Assembly (NCBI GenBank): GCA_014529385.2
Contig: CM043952.1
Location: 55,220,619-55,284,618 of the forward strand
DNA length: 64,000 nt
Source: Adiantum capillus-veneris
Lineage: Eukaryota; Streptophyta; Polypodiopsida; Polypodiales; Pteridaceae
Direction: 5' to 3'
The notes under the pieces are model-generated. The model saw only the letters and a program-made list of their open reading frames with translations. It was not told the origin of the DNA and made no database searches. Each line of letters starts with the position of its first letter. Positions within the stretch are counted from its first letter, which is position 1. Made by a program: the position numbers and the translations under genes. Positions 45,541 to 56,971 of this stretch are shown piece by piece.

Positions 45541-45775
45541 CTGGATGATTGTTTCAATCCATAGAGACTTTTTAGAAGTTTATAGACCAAATGTTCCTTG
45601 CCCTTCAGCACAAACCCTTCATGTTGCTTCATATAAATCTCTTCCTCGAGATCACCATGTAAGAAAGCTATAATGACATCCATTTAATCAAGCTCCATAT
45701 CTTTAGTGGCAATCAAAGCAAGCAACATTCTCAGTGTGGTCATCTTGACCACTAAAGAAAAACTCAAAAAGTTGT
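45541..45775 (-). pseudogene. Copia reverse transcriptase fragment, inverted (H)
   Basis: On the minus strand it reads Val-Val-Lys-Met-Thr-Thr-Leu-Arg, then Ala-Phe-Leu-His-Gly-Asp-Leu, Glu-Glu-Ile-Tyr-Met, and Leu-Lys-Ser-Leu-Tyr-Gly-Leu-Lys-Gln. These are the conserved Copia RT blocks before the YVDD box, also seen in E at 50790-50990. One in-frame stop (TAA for Gln/other) is present. It abuts plus-strand Copia gag sequence at an A-run near 45820. Confidence 0.8.
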
Positions 45776-45834
45776 CAAGTTTGATGCATTGTGCACATTA
45801 CTATTGCAAGAGTCACTTTCCAAAAAAAAAAACA

Positions 45835-46815
45835 GGACTAGTCAGTGTGCAATTGAACAGGCTTTTATTGCTTCTCAAAGAAATGGGGATAACATCAATG
45901 CAACCACTTCTTATGGTTCTTCTGCAAGTGGAAAATCACCTGTTCCTAATGCTTCTGCTAGAAGAAATTCGTCTGGAAATTTTGGTGCCAAGGGAAAAAA
46001 GAAGATGTGTTGCCATTATTGTAAAGCTAATGATCACTTGATCAAGCAATGTCCTACGTTGAAGGCCAAAGAGGCAAAGAAGAAAGAGGGTGGTTCCACT
46101 ACAAATGCAGCTTATTTTGAGTCTTCTGTGAAAGGAGACTATGATGTTGATGTAGAGTGTACCTATAATCTTGATGTCCATGATGCATGCATGTCACTGT
46201 GCTGTAGATTCACATGTGTGGTATTTTGATAGTGGTGCTACAACGCCCATTACCTCACAATGTGATTTGTTCACCTCTCTTGAGTTTGTCCCTCATGGGA
46301 ATTCAGTCACTTGTGTCAACAATGCCTCTTATCCGGTTCAAAGGGTTGGAAAGATTTTGCTTACTACTGCAAATTGTAGTTCTTTCACACTCGTTGATGC
46401 ACTTTATGTACCTGGGATCAAGAAGAATATCTTGTCTATATATGCACTTGCTAGGCTTAGACTTGTAGTCAAATTTGTGGATGACAGATGTACAGTTCAT
46501 GATCTCAGTTTTGTGTCATGGGCTATATAAGCTCACTTTGTATGACAAGTGTAGACAAAATTTTGCAAATGCAGTTGCAGATTCAAGGGATTTTTCAGAT
46601 GCAAAACTGTGGCATGCACATTTTGGGCATGTGAATTTTGCCAATTTTCTATGTTTGTAGAAATTTGATATGGTTGCTTCTTTGGCACCTCTTGAAGCAC
46701 CTGTCAAACACGTTTGTGAAGGTTGTATTTTGGGTAAGATGCAGTGTTCTAAGTTTCCAAAGGATGGTTCATTTAGGGACAAATGCAGGTTGCAGCTTGT
46801 GCATAGTGATGTTTG
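45835..46815 (+). pseudogene. Copia element F: nucleocapsid, protease and start of integrase
   Basis: The zinc knuckle Cys-His-Tyr-Cys...His...Cys lies near 46008-46050. The protease Phe-Asp-Ser-Gly-Ala-Thr is near 46228-46245, after a small frameshift. The pre-integrase Leu-Trp-His-Ala-His-Phe-Gly-His is near 46608-46632, and the Val-Cys-Glu-Gly-Cys zinc pair near 46710. It stops at Leu-Val-His-Ser-Asp-Val, where element E inserted, and continues at 52370. No LTR of F was found. Confidence 0.8.
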
Positions 46816-47006
46816 TGTTGGGGTATAAAGCCCAATGTGGTCGCCCAGGTAAGTGGGCGGGCCGCCAAGTATGTACACATATTCTTTTGTAAAAACCTAA
46901 TAAGAACTCACTATGCTCTACACATTACAGAGAGCGAGTTCACCATATCGTCGTACTCTTCTTCTCGCACTCTCTCTCGCGTCGCACTTCCGCTTGTACT
47001 CCTTCA
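46816..47006 (+). repeat. Element E 5' LTR
   Basis: TGTTGGGG...CTTCA, 191 bp. TATAAAG sits only eight bases from the LTR start (46824-46830), which leaves almost no upstream U3 unless this box is not used. Confidence 0.96.
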
Positions 47007-47008
47007 AC

Positions 47009-47020
47009 TGGTATCAGAGC
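47009..47020 (+). other. Element E primer binding site, initiator tRNA-Met
   Basis: TGGTATCAGAGC, the standard plant Copia primer site, two bases after the LTR. Confidence 0.95.
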
Positions 47021-48091
47021 TCAGATCGAGGCTCGGGGAAGTATTGCAGGAGGCTAGAGTCACCAGCTCAAATTGGAGGGAAATTTGACAGGCAAAGACA
47101 CGGCCCCAAATCTTGTGGGTGACCCCATAGGGCTCGCTATGCTCAGAATTTCATTATGAGGTCATCTCGGTCACCGTTCGGCTTCGACAAAGTTCTACGT
47201 AGGCCATTTTCGACTACGTGGTCTCAGCGGGTGCAGATCCGACTCTACAAATTTGGGGTTTTTGGCCTACGACTGCAGATGCTGAGGATATCGACACTCC
47301 AAGAGTGTTGATTTGTGGCTGTCTACACATCGAAGGACGGCTCACAGTTCTTGGAGGCGCGTCACATACGACACGGGCGCATCTACACACGGACTGTACG
47401 CGACATCCACTAGTTCATCAGGTAGCTTGTGTTTGCTGCTTGATATTCCAGATTTCATCCTGACATTGCAGGTACTTCCACATGGGATGTATTGTCAGAG
47501 GTGATGTATGTCTGTTGAGGGTTTGCTGGCTGTGAGTCACGCAGCAAACAACCGCCGCAGCGGTTACAGCATACAGTGGGAAATTTGTGGATGCATGACT
47601 TTGTGGGAAGTCTATGTACTGTCAGATTTACTGCATCCTTTGTTGAGGGTCGAGTGAGGTTTTATTGAGCTGGGGGATTCTCGAATGTTGAGATCCTTTC
47701 GGTGATATAGGTCTTGGAGCGATCCCTCAAGCACCCTTAGATAGGGAGCTAGGATGTATTCACTGTGAGTTAGACAGTTGGGATTGCATCTTTGCTTTAC
47801 TGCCGTTGAGGCATTGTCGCAGTCTATGCTTACAGGACAGTCAGAGACAGTACAGGTGCAGGATAGGTTTACCCACAGCTTACAGTGTCAGAGAGACAGT
47901 GTTTTTGAGATGTTTTTTGGTCTGTTTTTAGTACACCAGAGCCATTTTACAAAGGAGACTCTGCCAAAATTTCTGGAGAATCTGAAGCTTTCTTGGTTCA
48001 TTTGACAGGCTGATATTGGTTCAGAGGTCAGTTTACAGGGGAAACTCTGCCGAATTTTTTCCACGAAAGTAAACTACTGTGAAGCGTAGCT
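47021..48091 (+). other. Element E untranslated leader
   Basis: About 1.07 kb without a supported gene. The segment at 47643-47707 matches the leader of element A (1572-1640), including a hairpin, and a second patch near 48038-48062 matches A near 1778-1805. Confidence 0.75.
47643..47707 (+). promoter_or_regulatory. Candidate RNA hairpin segment shared with element A
   Basis: GGATTCTC, a 7-base loop, GAGATCC. The stem is identical to that of A while the loop differs. It is followed in both by TTTCGGTGATA. Confidence 0.5.
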
Positions 48092-51000
48092 ATGGCTGGA
48101 TCACAGGACACTGCTCTTTGCAATATCAAGAAGCTGGATGGAACCAATTTTCCATTGTGGAAGCAACAGATTTGGCACGTGTTGGTACAAAAGAAGCAGA
48201 TAAAACCTATAAAGCTCAAGGGGATAAAACCAGAAGATATGGACGAAGATGAATGGAGCGAAATGGATGAATTGGCACTTTCTACCATTATGTTGACTTT
48301 GGCAGAAAGCATTTACTTCAATGTAGCAAACGAGATGTCGGCTTATCAAGCATGGTTAAAGCTGAGTGATCTTTATGAGAAGCAGAGTGCAGATTCACAG
48401 GTATACTGGCTTAAGAATCTTGTTGACTTGAAGATGAAAGAAGGGACACCTATGTCCAATCATCTGAATGAATTCAACACAATCTATAGTCAGTTGTCAG
48501 CTCAAGGTGTCAAGTTTGATGAACCTGTTAGAGCTATGTTCCTGTTGATCACATTGTCGGAAAGTTGGGACACTTTTCGCACAGCTTTGAGTAATTCTGC
48601 ACCTCCAGATGGTTTGAACATAGCAGGTGTAGAAGGAAGTCTGCTTACTGAAGAAACCAATAGAAAGACAATGGACAAAGGCAAAGGAACAACCTAAGTT
48701 GTCACGGGAAGGACCAAAGAAAAGTACAAAGGTGGAAAGAGGAATCAGTCTCGTAGCAAGTCCCGCAGTGCTAAAGGCAAGAGTGACATAGAATGCTACC
48801 ATTGTGGCAAGAAGGGTCACATGAAAAGAGACTGCAGAGAATGGAAAGCAAAAAAAGGCAAAGAGAAAGCTGAAGACCATGGTAAGAAGAACAAGTCCTC
48901 AGTGAAGATTCAAGAAATAAATGTGACAAACACTGTTGCAGAGGATGACAGTCTAGTGTCAGGAGACATCTACTTCTTGAAGAATACAATGGACTCAGCT
49001 CTTCTTACAGCATCTGATGGAAATGCACTGAGTGACTGGATTATAGACTCAGGGGCATCACTTCATGTGTCTCCAAACAAGGAGTGGTTTACCTCTTATG
49101 TGACCACTAAAGATCATGTTCGGCTAAAGTATGGGCAGACATGTGAGATCTTAGGTGTTGGAGATTTTCAATTGAAGTTTCAGAATGGCCCTTCTTTCAC
49201 GTTGAAGAATGTGAGACATGTTCCCGCAATTATAAAGAGCTTAATCAACAAAGGTTTACTTGATGATGCTGGCTACGTCACCACTTTTGGACAGAACATG
49301 TGGAAGATATCCAAGGTTTCTATGACAGTAGCACATGGAGTAAAGTCTGGAGGACTTTACATGATTTATGTATCAAATGTCTCTAAAAATGTAATCAATG
49401 TAACCGAGCAGCCGAATGTTTCTTTGTGGCATAGCCGGTTAGGACATATGTCCAAGAAGGGAATGGAAATCTTGTCTCGTTCTGGTTGTTTGCCTGGCTT
49501 TTCATTTAATGATTTTGAATTCTGTGAACGTTGTCTGTATGGTAAGCAAACACAACAGCCACATAAGCATAGAAGCAGTAGAGAAGATACACAGTTGGCA
49601 CTTGTTCATAGTGATTTGTGTGGACCTATGCCTAACCTATCTCTAGGGGGAGCTTCTTACTTTATGAAATTTATAGATGATTACTCGAGGAAAGTATGGG
49701 TTTACTTTCTCAAGCACAAGGATGAAGCGTTTAGTGTTTTCAAAACGTTTGTGACACTTGTGGAGAATCAGAGTGGCAAGAAGCTTAAATGCTTACGCAC
49801 TGACAATGGTGGAGAGTATGTTTCAAAGGCCTTTCAGGACTTTTGTGAGTCAAAAGGTATAAAATGTGAACTTACTGCTCCTTACAATCCTCCTCAAAAT
49901 GGTGTTGCTGAGAGGATGAATAGGACCATACAAGAGAAGGTCAGAAGTATGTTGTCTAATGCACAACTGCCAAATGGGTTTTGGGTTGAAGCTGTATCAA
50001 CAGCTGTTCATCTTGTAAATAGATCTCCTAGCAAGGTTTTGCAAAAGGATTCAGTGCCAGAGATGGTATGGTCAGGCAAAATGCCCTCATACAAGCATCT
50101 CAGAGTCTTTGGCTGTGAGGCATATACTCACGTTCCAAAGGAATTTAGGGAAAAACTTGAGCCAAAGAGTAGAAAGTGCATCTTTCTAGGCTATGGTAAT
50201 TCTGGTGAGATGGGGTACAGACTTTGGGATCCCGAATCCAAAAAAATAGTACGCAGCAATGATGTTCACTTTAATGAATCCAAATATCATTCTAAACCAG
50301 AGAGGGTTGAGGAGATTAGAAGAGTTGTCTTCCAAGAAGATGGATCTGCACGTGCAAGACAAAATGTCAGGGCTCAAGAGGAGCAAGGACAGGATAGAGT
50401 GGAACCACAGGTTGTGGATGAGCCTGAGCCACCTATTGTGCGTAGATCTGGACGTGTCACGCGACCTCCTGATAGGTTTGTTCCATCTATGAACTATGTC
50501 ATGTTGACTGATTGCAATGAGCCTTCATGTTACAAGGAAGCAGTGCAAATGAAGGACTCCGGGAATTGGCAATTGGCCATGCAGTCAGAGATGACAGCTC
50601 TGCATAAAAACCACACATGGAAGCTAGTTAAATTACCACGGGGCAAAAAGGCTCTACCCTGTAAATGGGTTTACAGGTATAAGATCACCGCTCATGATAG
50701 TCAGCCAAAGTACAAAGCAAGGCTTGTTGCCAAGGGCTTTAAGCAAGAACAAGGCATTGACTTTGAGGAAGTCTTCTCTCCGGTGGTCAAGATGACTACA
50801 TTGAGATGCTTTCTTGCATTGGTTGACATATTAGATTTGGTGTTGCACCAAACGGATGTCAAGACAGCGTTCTTGCATGGTGATTTAGATGTGGAAATTT
50901 ACATGCAGCAGCCAGAAGGGTTTGTTGAGAAAGGCAAGGAAGATTGGGTATGCCAGTTGTTAAAGAGTCTTTATGGCTTAAAACAATCACCGAGGGCATG

Positions 51001-52072
51001 GTACCATAAATTCCACAAGTTTATGCTTTCTCAAGGCTACAAACGTAGTGAGTTCAATCACTGTCTATATACAAAGAAGGCTAAGGATGGTAGTTGGCTG
51101 ATCCTTATTTTGTATGTGGATGACATGTTGATTGCTGGAAAGCACTTGGAAGAAATTTCAGCTTTGAAGTCAAAGATGGCAAAATCGTTTGACATGAAAG
51201 ACATGGTTGAGGCAAGTCATATACTTGGTATGCGCATTGAGAGAGACAGATCAAAGAAGTTGATTTGGTTATCTCAAACAGAGTATATTGACAAGGTTTT
51301 GCAACGTTTCAATATGGAGAAGGGAAAGGCACTGAGTGTTCCATTGCCACCATATGTGAAACTTAGCAAACAAGATTGTCCTATGTCTGAGGAAGAATAG
51401 GCTGAAATGGATAAGATTCCATATGCGTCTGCAGTGGGTAGTTTGATGTATGCAATGATTGCTACTCGCCCAGACATTGCATTTGCAGTGGGAGTAGTAA
51501 GTCGATACATGTCAAACCCAGGCAAGAAACATTGGGAGGCAGTGAAAGGAATATTGAGATACCTGAAAGCTACAAAGAGTATGCGTATATGCTATGGGAG
51601 TCAGGAGCTAAGTGTAAAGGGTTTTATAGACTCAAATTATGCAAGTGACTTAGACAACCGAAGGTCTACGTCAGGGTATGTCTTTACATTGGCTGGTGGA
51701 GCAGTATCATGGCGTTCTAGATTATAAGATTGTGTTACTCGGTCTACTACAGAGGCTGAATATGTTGCAGCATCAGAGGCATGCAAAGAATCAATTTGGC
51801 TTAATCGACTAGTAACAGATTTTGGAATCAAAGAAGAGATGCGTGTGTTATATTGTGATAGTCAAAGTGCTATACAATTGGCTCGCAATCCAGTTTATCA
51901 CTCAAAGACAAAGCATGTGGATTTGAAGTATCATTTCATCAGGGAAATGCTCGAGGATAAGCAACTTCAGCTTGTCAAAGTTCACACCACAAAAAATCCT
52001 GCTGATCTACTTACAAAAGGACTTCCCTTAGGGAGCTTTGTGCATTTTCGCAAGCAATTAGGTGTAGGGTAG
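48092..52072 (+). pseudogene. Element E gag-pol polyprotein (Copia)
   Basis: One frame of 1327 codons broken only by TAA 48695, TAG 51398 and TAA 51725. All three fall where Gln (CAA/CAG) is likely. Gag lies first, then a CCHC knuckle Cys-Tyr-His-Cys-Gly-Lys-Lys-Gly-His near 48795-48835. The protease Ile-Asp-Ser-Gly-Ala-Ser is near 49045. The pre-integrase His/Cys site is near 49425-49540. Integrase Asp, Asp and Glu are near 49613, 49802 and 49909. RT has YVDD at 51113-51124. RNase H motifs include Asp-Ser-Asn-Tyr-Ala near 51630 and Cys-Asp-Ser-Gln-Ser near 51854. Closest to TNT1-94-type polyproteins. Confidence 0.93.
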
Positions 52073-52159
52073 TACATCACTTCTCGACATCTCTTGCATA
52101 TTAGCTTGTATAGTAGCTTGTATAGTAGCTTCTCTCACACTTAAAGTACCACATTGGAC

Positions 52160-52173
52160 ATTAAGTGGGAGGT
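52160..52173 (+). other. Element E polypurine tract
   Basis: ATTAAGTGGGAGGT precedes the TG of the 3' LTR. Confidence 0.75.
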
Positions 52174-52364
52174 TGTTGGGGTATAAAGCCCAATGTGGTC
52201 GCCCAGGTAAGTGGGCGGGCCGCCAGGTATGTACACATATTCTTTTGTAAAAACCTAATAAGAACTCACTATGCTCTACACATTACAGAGAGCGAGTTCA
52301 CCATATCGTCGTGCTCTTCTTCTCGCACTCTCTCTCGCGTCGCACTTCCGCTTGTACTCCTTCA
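52174..52364 (+). repeat. Element E 3' LTR
   Basis: 191 bp, differing from the 5' copy at two positions, both A/G transitions. It is followed by GTTTG. Confidence 0.96.
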
Positions 52365-52369
52365 GTTTG

Positions 52370-53240
52370 TGGACCCATGCAAACTCCGTCCTTGGGCAAT
52401 CACCTTTACTTGGTGACTTTCATTGATGATTACCCCAGGCATGCATGGGTATTTACACTTAAAGCGAAGTCCAAAGTTATTTATGTGCTTCAAACAATTT
52501 TTGGCTATGCTAAAATTGTCTCGAAATGACTATGGGCACCCTTCGTTCCAATCGAGGGGGGGAGTATGTCTCATGAATTTAATGCATTTCTGGCTAGTCA
52601 TGGGATAAAATACCGATGTACAGTGTCATATATGCCCAACAAAATGGTATTGCTGAGAGGAAAAACAAGTCTCTTATGGAAATGGCAAGATGTATGGTCA
52701 AGAGTCAAGCTTTACCACCTTTGTTTTGGGTCGAGGATGTCATGTGTGCCACTTATGTACTCAATAGGTATCCTACAAAAGCGTTGCAGTCTATGACTCC
52801 ATATGAAGCATGGCATGATAGAAAGCCATCTATTGAGCACATGCGTGTTTTTAGTTGTTTGGCTTATCGTTTGGTGCCACAAACACATCACAAAAATTGG
52901 ATAATAAGGTTGTCAAATGTATTTTTGTTGGTTATAGTGCTGAAAGAAAAGGTTACATGGTGTATCATCCACAAACAAAGTGTATACTGGTTTCACAAGA
53001 TGTTGTGTTTGTGGAGGATTCACTTCAGCCCTTGCTGTTGTACTAGAGACAAGAATGTTAGCTCACAGGACATTTATGACACTTTGTTGCCTCTTTTTAG
53101 TGGTGGAAGTTCAAATTTAAATTCCAATGAAGCCAATGTACAACCTATGGGGGTTTTTGAAAATGTTACAGATTAGCCTGTTGTTGATGTAGATGTACAT
53201 GATGTACTTGATGACGAAAGGGCTGAAAATGAGCAGACTA
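52370..53240 (+). pseudogene. Copia element F: rest of integrase, right of E
   Basis: Resumes Gly-Pro-Met-Gln-Thr in phase with 46815. It then shows Phe-Ile-Asp-Asp-Tyr, Asn-Gly-Ile-Ala-Glu-Arg-Lys-Asn (near 52632) and Val-Leu-Asn-Arg-Tyr-Pro, with at least three frameshifts and a stop. F ends without RT at a CACTA terminus at 53241. Confidence 0.78.
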
Positions 53241-53250
53241 CACTACAAGA

Positions 53251-54220
53251 GGTTATTTGCACTTGTGATGGCTGTAGCGACAAAAATACAATGGATTTTT
53301 TTACCCCCCGGCGTTTCTACCACCGTCACTAAAAGTGTCGCAACGGGAACTTCGCTATGAGCGTCTCTTTATGCGTCGCTATATAGCGACGACTATAGTG
53401 ATGTTTGCAGTCCTAATGTAGCAATGCATATAGCGACATGGAAGAAACTTATAGAAAGACACCTATAGCAACACCCGAGAATAAAAAAATTTGGGTGGCA
53501 GGGCATTCAATGCCTTGCCACCCATCAACCATATTGAACATTGTTTCCAGAATAAAGTATACCTAGATGAATCCAAGATAAGCCCAGATTCACCCTTGAA
53601 AGAAACTGCAAGGTATAGACCCACGGTAGTCACCCACAAGACAATATAACCATCAGCTCCATCATGCATAGTATTGTTTGCAAAATAAAAGATGCAAAAC
53701 TGACAAAAGTATTTCGACGAAAGTGAATTGACGAAAGTAATACAATGACAAAATTATACACATAATAGGCAAAATCACTTGATTGTTATGCCTTGACCAA
53801 AATGTAATAGTTACAACACAATTGTCATTCTTGAAAAAATACATCGTTGACGTACACAGGTCATCACATTATACATGCTATGACAAAAGAAAACTAGTGC
53901 TATCTGGCTACGGCTAGACTGACGTTGTCTAATCAGACGTCTCATCGCGCCCAAGCGGCGTATCTGTCGAATTCTGTAGAAAAAAACAATAAGATTTTTT
54001 GTAAGTATAAACATATAATTTAAAAAAAATCTATTTTCTTAGCTTATCAGTAAAATGCAACAAATGTAAGAGAGTAAAATGAAATATAACCATGCCGCCG
54101 TGAGAACTGAGTATGTCCATCAGGGCATCTAAACCCTTTCTGCCCGAATACTCGCGCTTGTATGGTGTGGGGTCACGTCCTGTCATCGACCATTGTTCAT
54201 AACATACAAAGAATACATTA
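53251..54220. other. CACTA subterminal and non-coding region
   Basis: Contains the TAGCGAC-type repeats up to about 53470. Small unrelated open frames (53463-53669, 53811-54014 minus) show no family motif. Confidence 0.5.
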
Positions 54221-54229
54221 TGTTAGAAT

Positions 54230-54770
54230 TTAAAAGTACAAATAGACATAACTACCAAACCTAAAGGGCAATGAAAAAACGCTTACAAAATCGGCCTCAA
54301 ATGATACCCACCCGCCGCTCCCCAAGTGGTGCGAGCTCCCTGTTTCTACTCGCGCTTTGGATGCCTCCTTTTGTTGCTTCCACTTGTCAGGATTCTCGCA
54401 TGTTGCTTGCTTTGCATTCTTCCAATCTTCTTTGGCTAGCCAATCTGGTCTCTTCCACACATTCTTTATTGCTTTTTGCACTTCAGAACGCTTGTGCTTT
54501 GTAGTATTCACGCATCCGCACCCTAATCAGGTCTTCATTGAAGCGCTCATCCCAACTTGACACCGAAAACTCGTCATGCAGCATACTAACAACTATGCGC
54601 AAGATCACCTTCTTGCCTTTGTCATCCAAGATGATGCCGATGCTGATGTCGATCGAGTACGGTAATCCCTCTCGCTTGTGACGCGTGAACTTGGGTGTCT
54701 CGGCAGGGGTCTTGAGTGGCATCTCAATGGGGGTATGAACGATAGGTGTCTCGACCAGAGTCTAGGCCCG
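54230..54770 (-). pseudogene. CACTA accessory protein remnant, En/Spm transposase-24-like
   Basis: Read leftward: Ile-Leu-Arg-Ile-Val-Val, Trp-Asp-Glu-Arg-Phe, then in another frame Asn-Val-Trp-Lys-Arg-Pro, Trp-Lys-Asn-Ala-Lys and Ser-Lys-Ala-Arg-Val-Glu-Thr-Gly-Ser. The Trp-Lys...Ala/Asn-Lys...Thr-Gly/Gly-Ser pattern is that of the plant En/Spm accessory protein domain. At least one frameshift or intron separates the parts. Confidence 0.55.
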
Positions 54771-55320
54771 AAGAGAGGAGTGTTGATTGGGGTGACTTCT
54801 GGAGGAGTAGTGCGTGGTGTGTAGCCAGGAACGGTCGATAGCCGCGCAAAACCTGGAGTAGATGGAGATGCCGTGGCTAGTGTGGGGATGAGCAAAGAAG
54901 GGGGCGGTAAGGAGCTTCGTCGACTACAAGGCGGTGTTGAGGCATCGGCGATGACATCTCCACAACAACCACCAGCGCCACCACTACAGCGTTGGTGCCC
55001 ACTGCCTAGAAGAGTGTATAGATCGTCTCGTCGACACCAAACTCTCAGAGCGTGTTGAATGCTCCAAAATAGAGGGAGATGCTGAAGGAGTGGGACGATG
55101 TGACGATGCTCTAGAGCGATGACACTCCTTGTACCACCTCCTCTGCTGGGGTGATAAGGAAGAAAGAAACCGATTCTCATCCATACATGCATTAAACACA
55201 CAAACATTAAACCTTAGAGAAGAGAATTTGAACAACTTATAATTTGATTAAACAAATTTAAATTTCTCAAGTATAGCATATAGAAAAGAATGGATAAAAA
55301 TCCACGTGAATAAAATATAT
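54771..55320 (-). pseudogene. Serine/threonine/proline-rich coding remnant in the CACTA element
   Basis: A 200-codon open frame (55207-54605) is low in complexity and rich in Pro, Ser, Thr and Arg. It lies between the DUF4216-like and transposase-24-like parts, where CACTA accessory proteins often have a disordered region. No domain is seen. Confidence 0.35.
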
Positions 55321-55549
55321 ATTATAAAACAGAGAAAAATTGTTCAAATACAATGTTTATGGTTTTAAGAGGTCTCTCTCTCATCCTTGCATAGCTCAAC
55401 ATAACTCCATATGTGTATATAGAGCTCTCCGTTTTAGCAGATGTTCTCCGTTTCATTTTGTAGATCCTCTGCATGCATCCCATAGAGAGTAGCAGCACCA
55501 AGCTCGTCTGGCACCACCTCAACGGCTTTCGACTCTGCATCCTCTTCGA

Positions 55550-55973
55550 TCTCCTCCGTTGATGCTGCTATAATTGGCACATGGTAGCCCTTATACGTCT
55601 GTGCACTACAGGGGGCTACCTCTATGACATACCACTAGTTTGATGCAGACTTTGTAGGATGAAATACTGCCTGCAAGAGCCACATAACTTACATGAGTGC
55701 TTCCAGGCCACCAGTCTTCTAAAATTGGATGTTAAATATTTACAGACTTACTTGCTCACAATGCTCGGGTAGTACGAAAGTGTCTCTTAGGTCGGTCCAT
55801 TTTTTAGTTGAATACACCTCAACAAAACCTGACTCTTCTCTACGCATAGTAGCATTGCGACCCTCCATATTTATCTTGAACCATTGCACGTCAAACAAAT
55901 CCACAAAAAATCCTCTATAATTGATCCTCAAAATCTCTTGTAGCGTGCCGAAGTAAGTGAGATCTGCCACCAC
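55550..55973 (-). pseudogene. CACTA DUF4216-like domain remnant
   Basis: Read leftward: Tyr-Phe-Gly-Thr-Leu-Gln-Glu-Ile, Phe-Asp-Val-Gln-Trp-Phe, Thr-Phe-Val-Leu-Pro, then in a shifted frame Ala-Val-Phe-His-Pro and Trp-Tyr-Val-Ile. This is the layout of DUF4216, which follows the transposase in plant CACTA polyproteins. Interrupted by a stop and probably an intron near 55690-55740. Confidence 0.65.
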
Positions 55974-56099
55974 AGGATCTACATCAGAGGACCGTCATCG
56001 ACTAGACTGTTCAAATTTTGCAAGGATTCCATAATCTTGTGTAAAACACTTTTTGTTGATCTACTCCACCTAAAATGTCGACCTTTACACCATGCTATG

Positions 56100-56610
56100 G
56101 TGTATGACTTATACTACATCCAACAAAGATTATGAGTGGCTGTTCAAACATCTAGAAAGCCACGAGTCGTACATTGCAAACTTACCTTGGTCGCGCAACC
56201 CCAAGAGTACTCCCACTCCTCCTCAGTCACTTGTTCACCGCACCGTTGTGCGCTTTTCAATTGGTTGTGCAACCATCTTAAGGTCATGAATGTTGGTAGG
56301 CTCTCAAGAACTGCCAAGATAATGCATTGGTGGTCATCTACTCGATTCGTGCCCTTTGTCACTCTTGCTTTGCATCCTTGTATTGTGAAATCCACTTATG
56401 CATCACTAGATTGTGAAGCATGCAAAATCAATTGATTTTAGCCTCTAGATCTTTTGTCATCTTCTTCTCAACACCGAGATTGTACATGACAATCCCAAAT
56501 ATGCGCTCATCTTCTATGGTTTGCCATAGCGTGTCTCGGGCTTTACCAAATCTATCTAGCCACTCTCCAATGTAAACTAGGGACTCTGATACAAGCCAAC
56601 TTTCTGCCAT
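56100..56610 (-). pseudogene. CACTA coding remnant upstream of DUF4216
   Basis: Open frames 56610-56428 and 56395-56144 on the minus strand read toward the DUF4216 remnant. I suspect the region between transposase and DUF4216, but the motifs are too weak to be sure. Confidence 0.35.
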
Positions 56611-56769
56611 GCTACCCTCTGGACGTGCTTTCTAATGTACATATCCCTTGCATTGATTACATCCTTGTTGAAGTTTTGGTTGGATGGCCCCACATCATCA
56701 TCACTACTCATAATGAATGTAAAAACCTTATAACCTGAACATAAATTTAATCGTCTATGGGCATCCTCC

Positions 56770-56774
56770 ATCTC

Positions 56775-56842
<68 letters not shown>
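56770..56842. repeat. CT microsatellite
   Basis: About 35 CT units. No function apparent. Confidence 0.95.
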
Positions 56843-56844
<2 letters not shown>

Positions 56845-56971
56845 GATCACACTATAAACTACCTTTCATTCTCTAGCCATGTCCAATCCCTGTACGCCTC
56901 GGTCTAGAGGTGCACAGAGATCAAAATCATCGGGTTATAATCTTGTCTTTATTGGTCAATGCTTATATTTG

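Larger units (their letters stand above)
46816..52364 (+). mobile_element. Element E: Copia (Tork/TNT1-like) LTR retrotransposon, 5.5 kb, recent
   Basis: Identical-length LTRs of 191 bp with two differences and a perfect 5-bp duplication GTTTG (46811-46815 and 52365-52369). It has an initiator-Met primer site and one Copia polyprotein frame with protease, integrase, RT and RNase H in Copia order. It is inserted in the integrase of element F, whose frame resumes in phase. It is the youngest insertion in the window. Confidence 0.96.
53241..56971 (-). mobile_element. CACTA (En/Spm-type) DNA transposon remnant
   Basis: CACTACAAGA at 53241-53250 is a canonical CACTA terminus. It is followed by subterminal copies of TAGCGAC and GTCGCTA, including the palindrome CGTCGCTATATAGCGACG at 53374-53391. 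Minus-strand coding remnants (below) match accessory domains of plant CACTA elements, so this is the 3' end of the transposase strand. No second terminus is visible; element D begins at 56972 and may have cut it. Transposase motifs are not seen, so it is incomplete. Confidence 0.65.

Noticed and set aside
48092-52072. Stop codon reassignment or programmed readthrough in element E
   Set aside because: Three stops at likely Gln codons are interesting, but host-wide reassignment is not supported by the other elements, where stops also replace Glu, Lys and Tyr codons. Simple C-to-T decay is enough.
53241-53470. Coding continuation of Copia F
   Set aside because: The frame stays open for about 30 codons past 53241, but the sequence turns into TAGCGAC repeats typical of a CACTA subterminal region.
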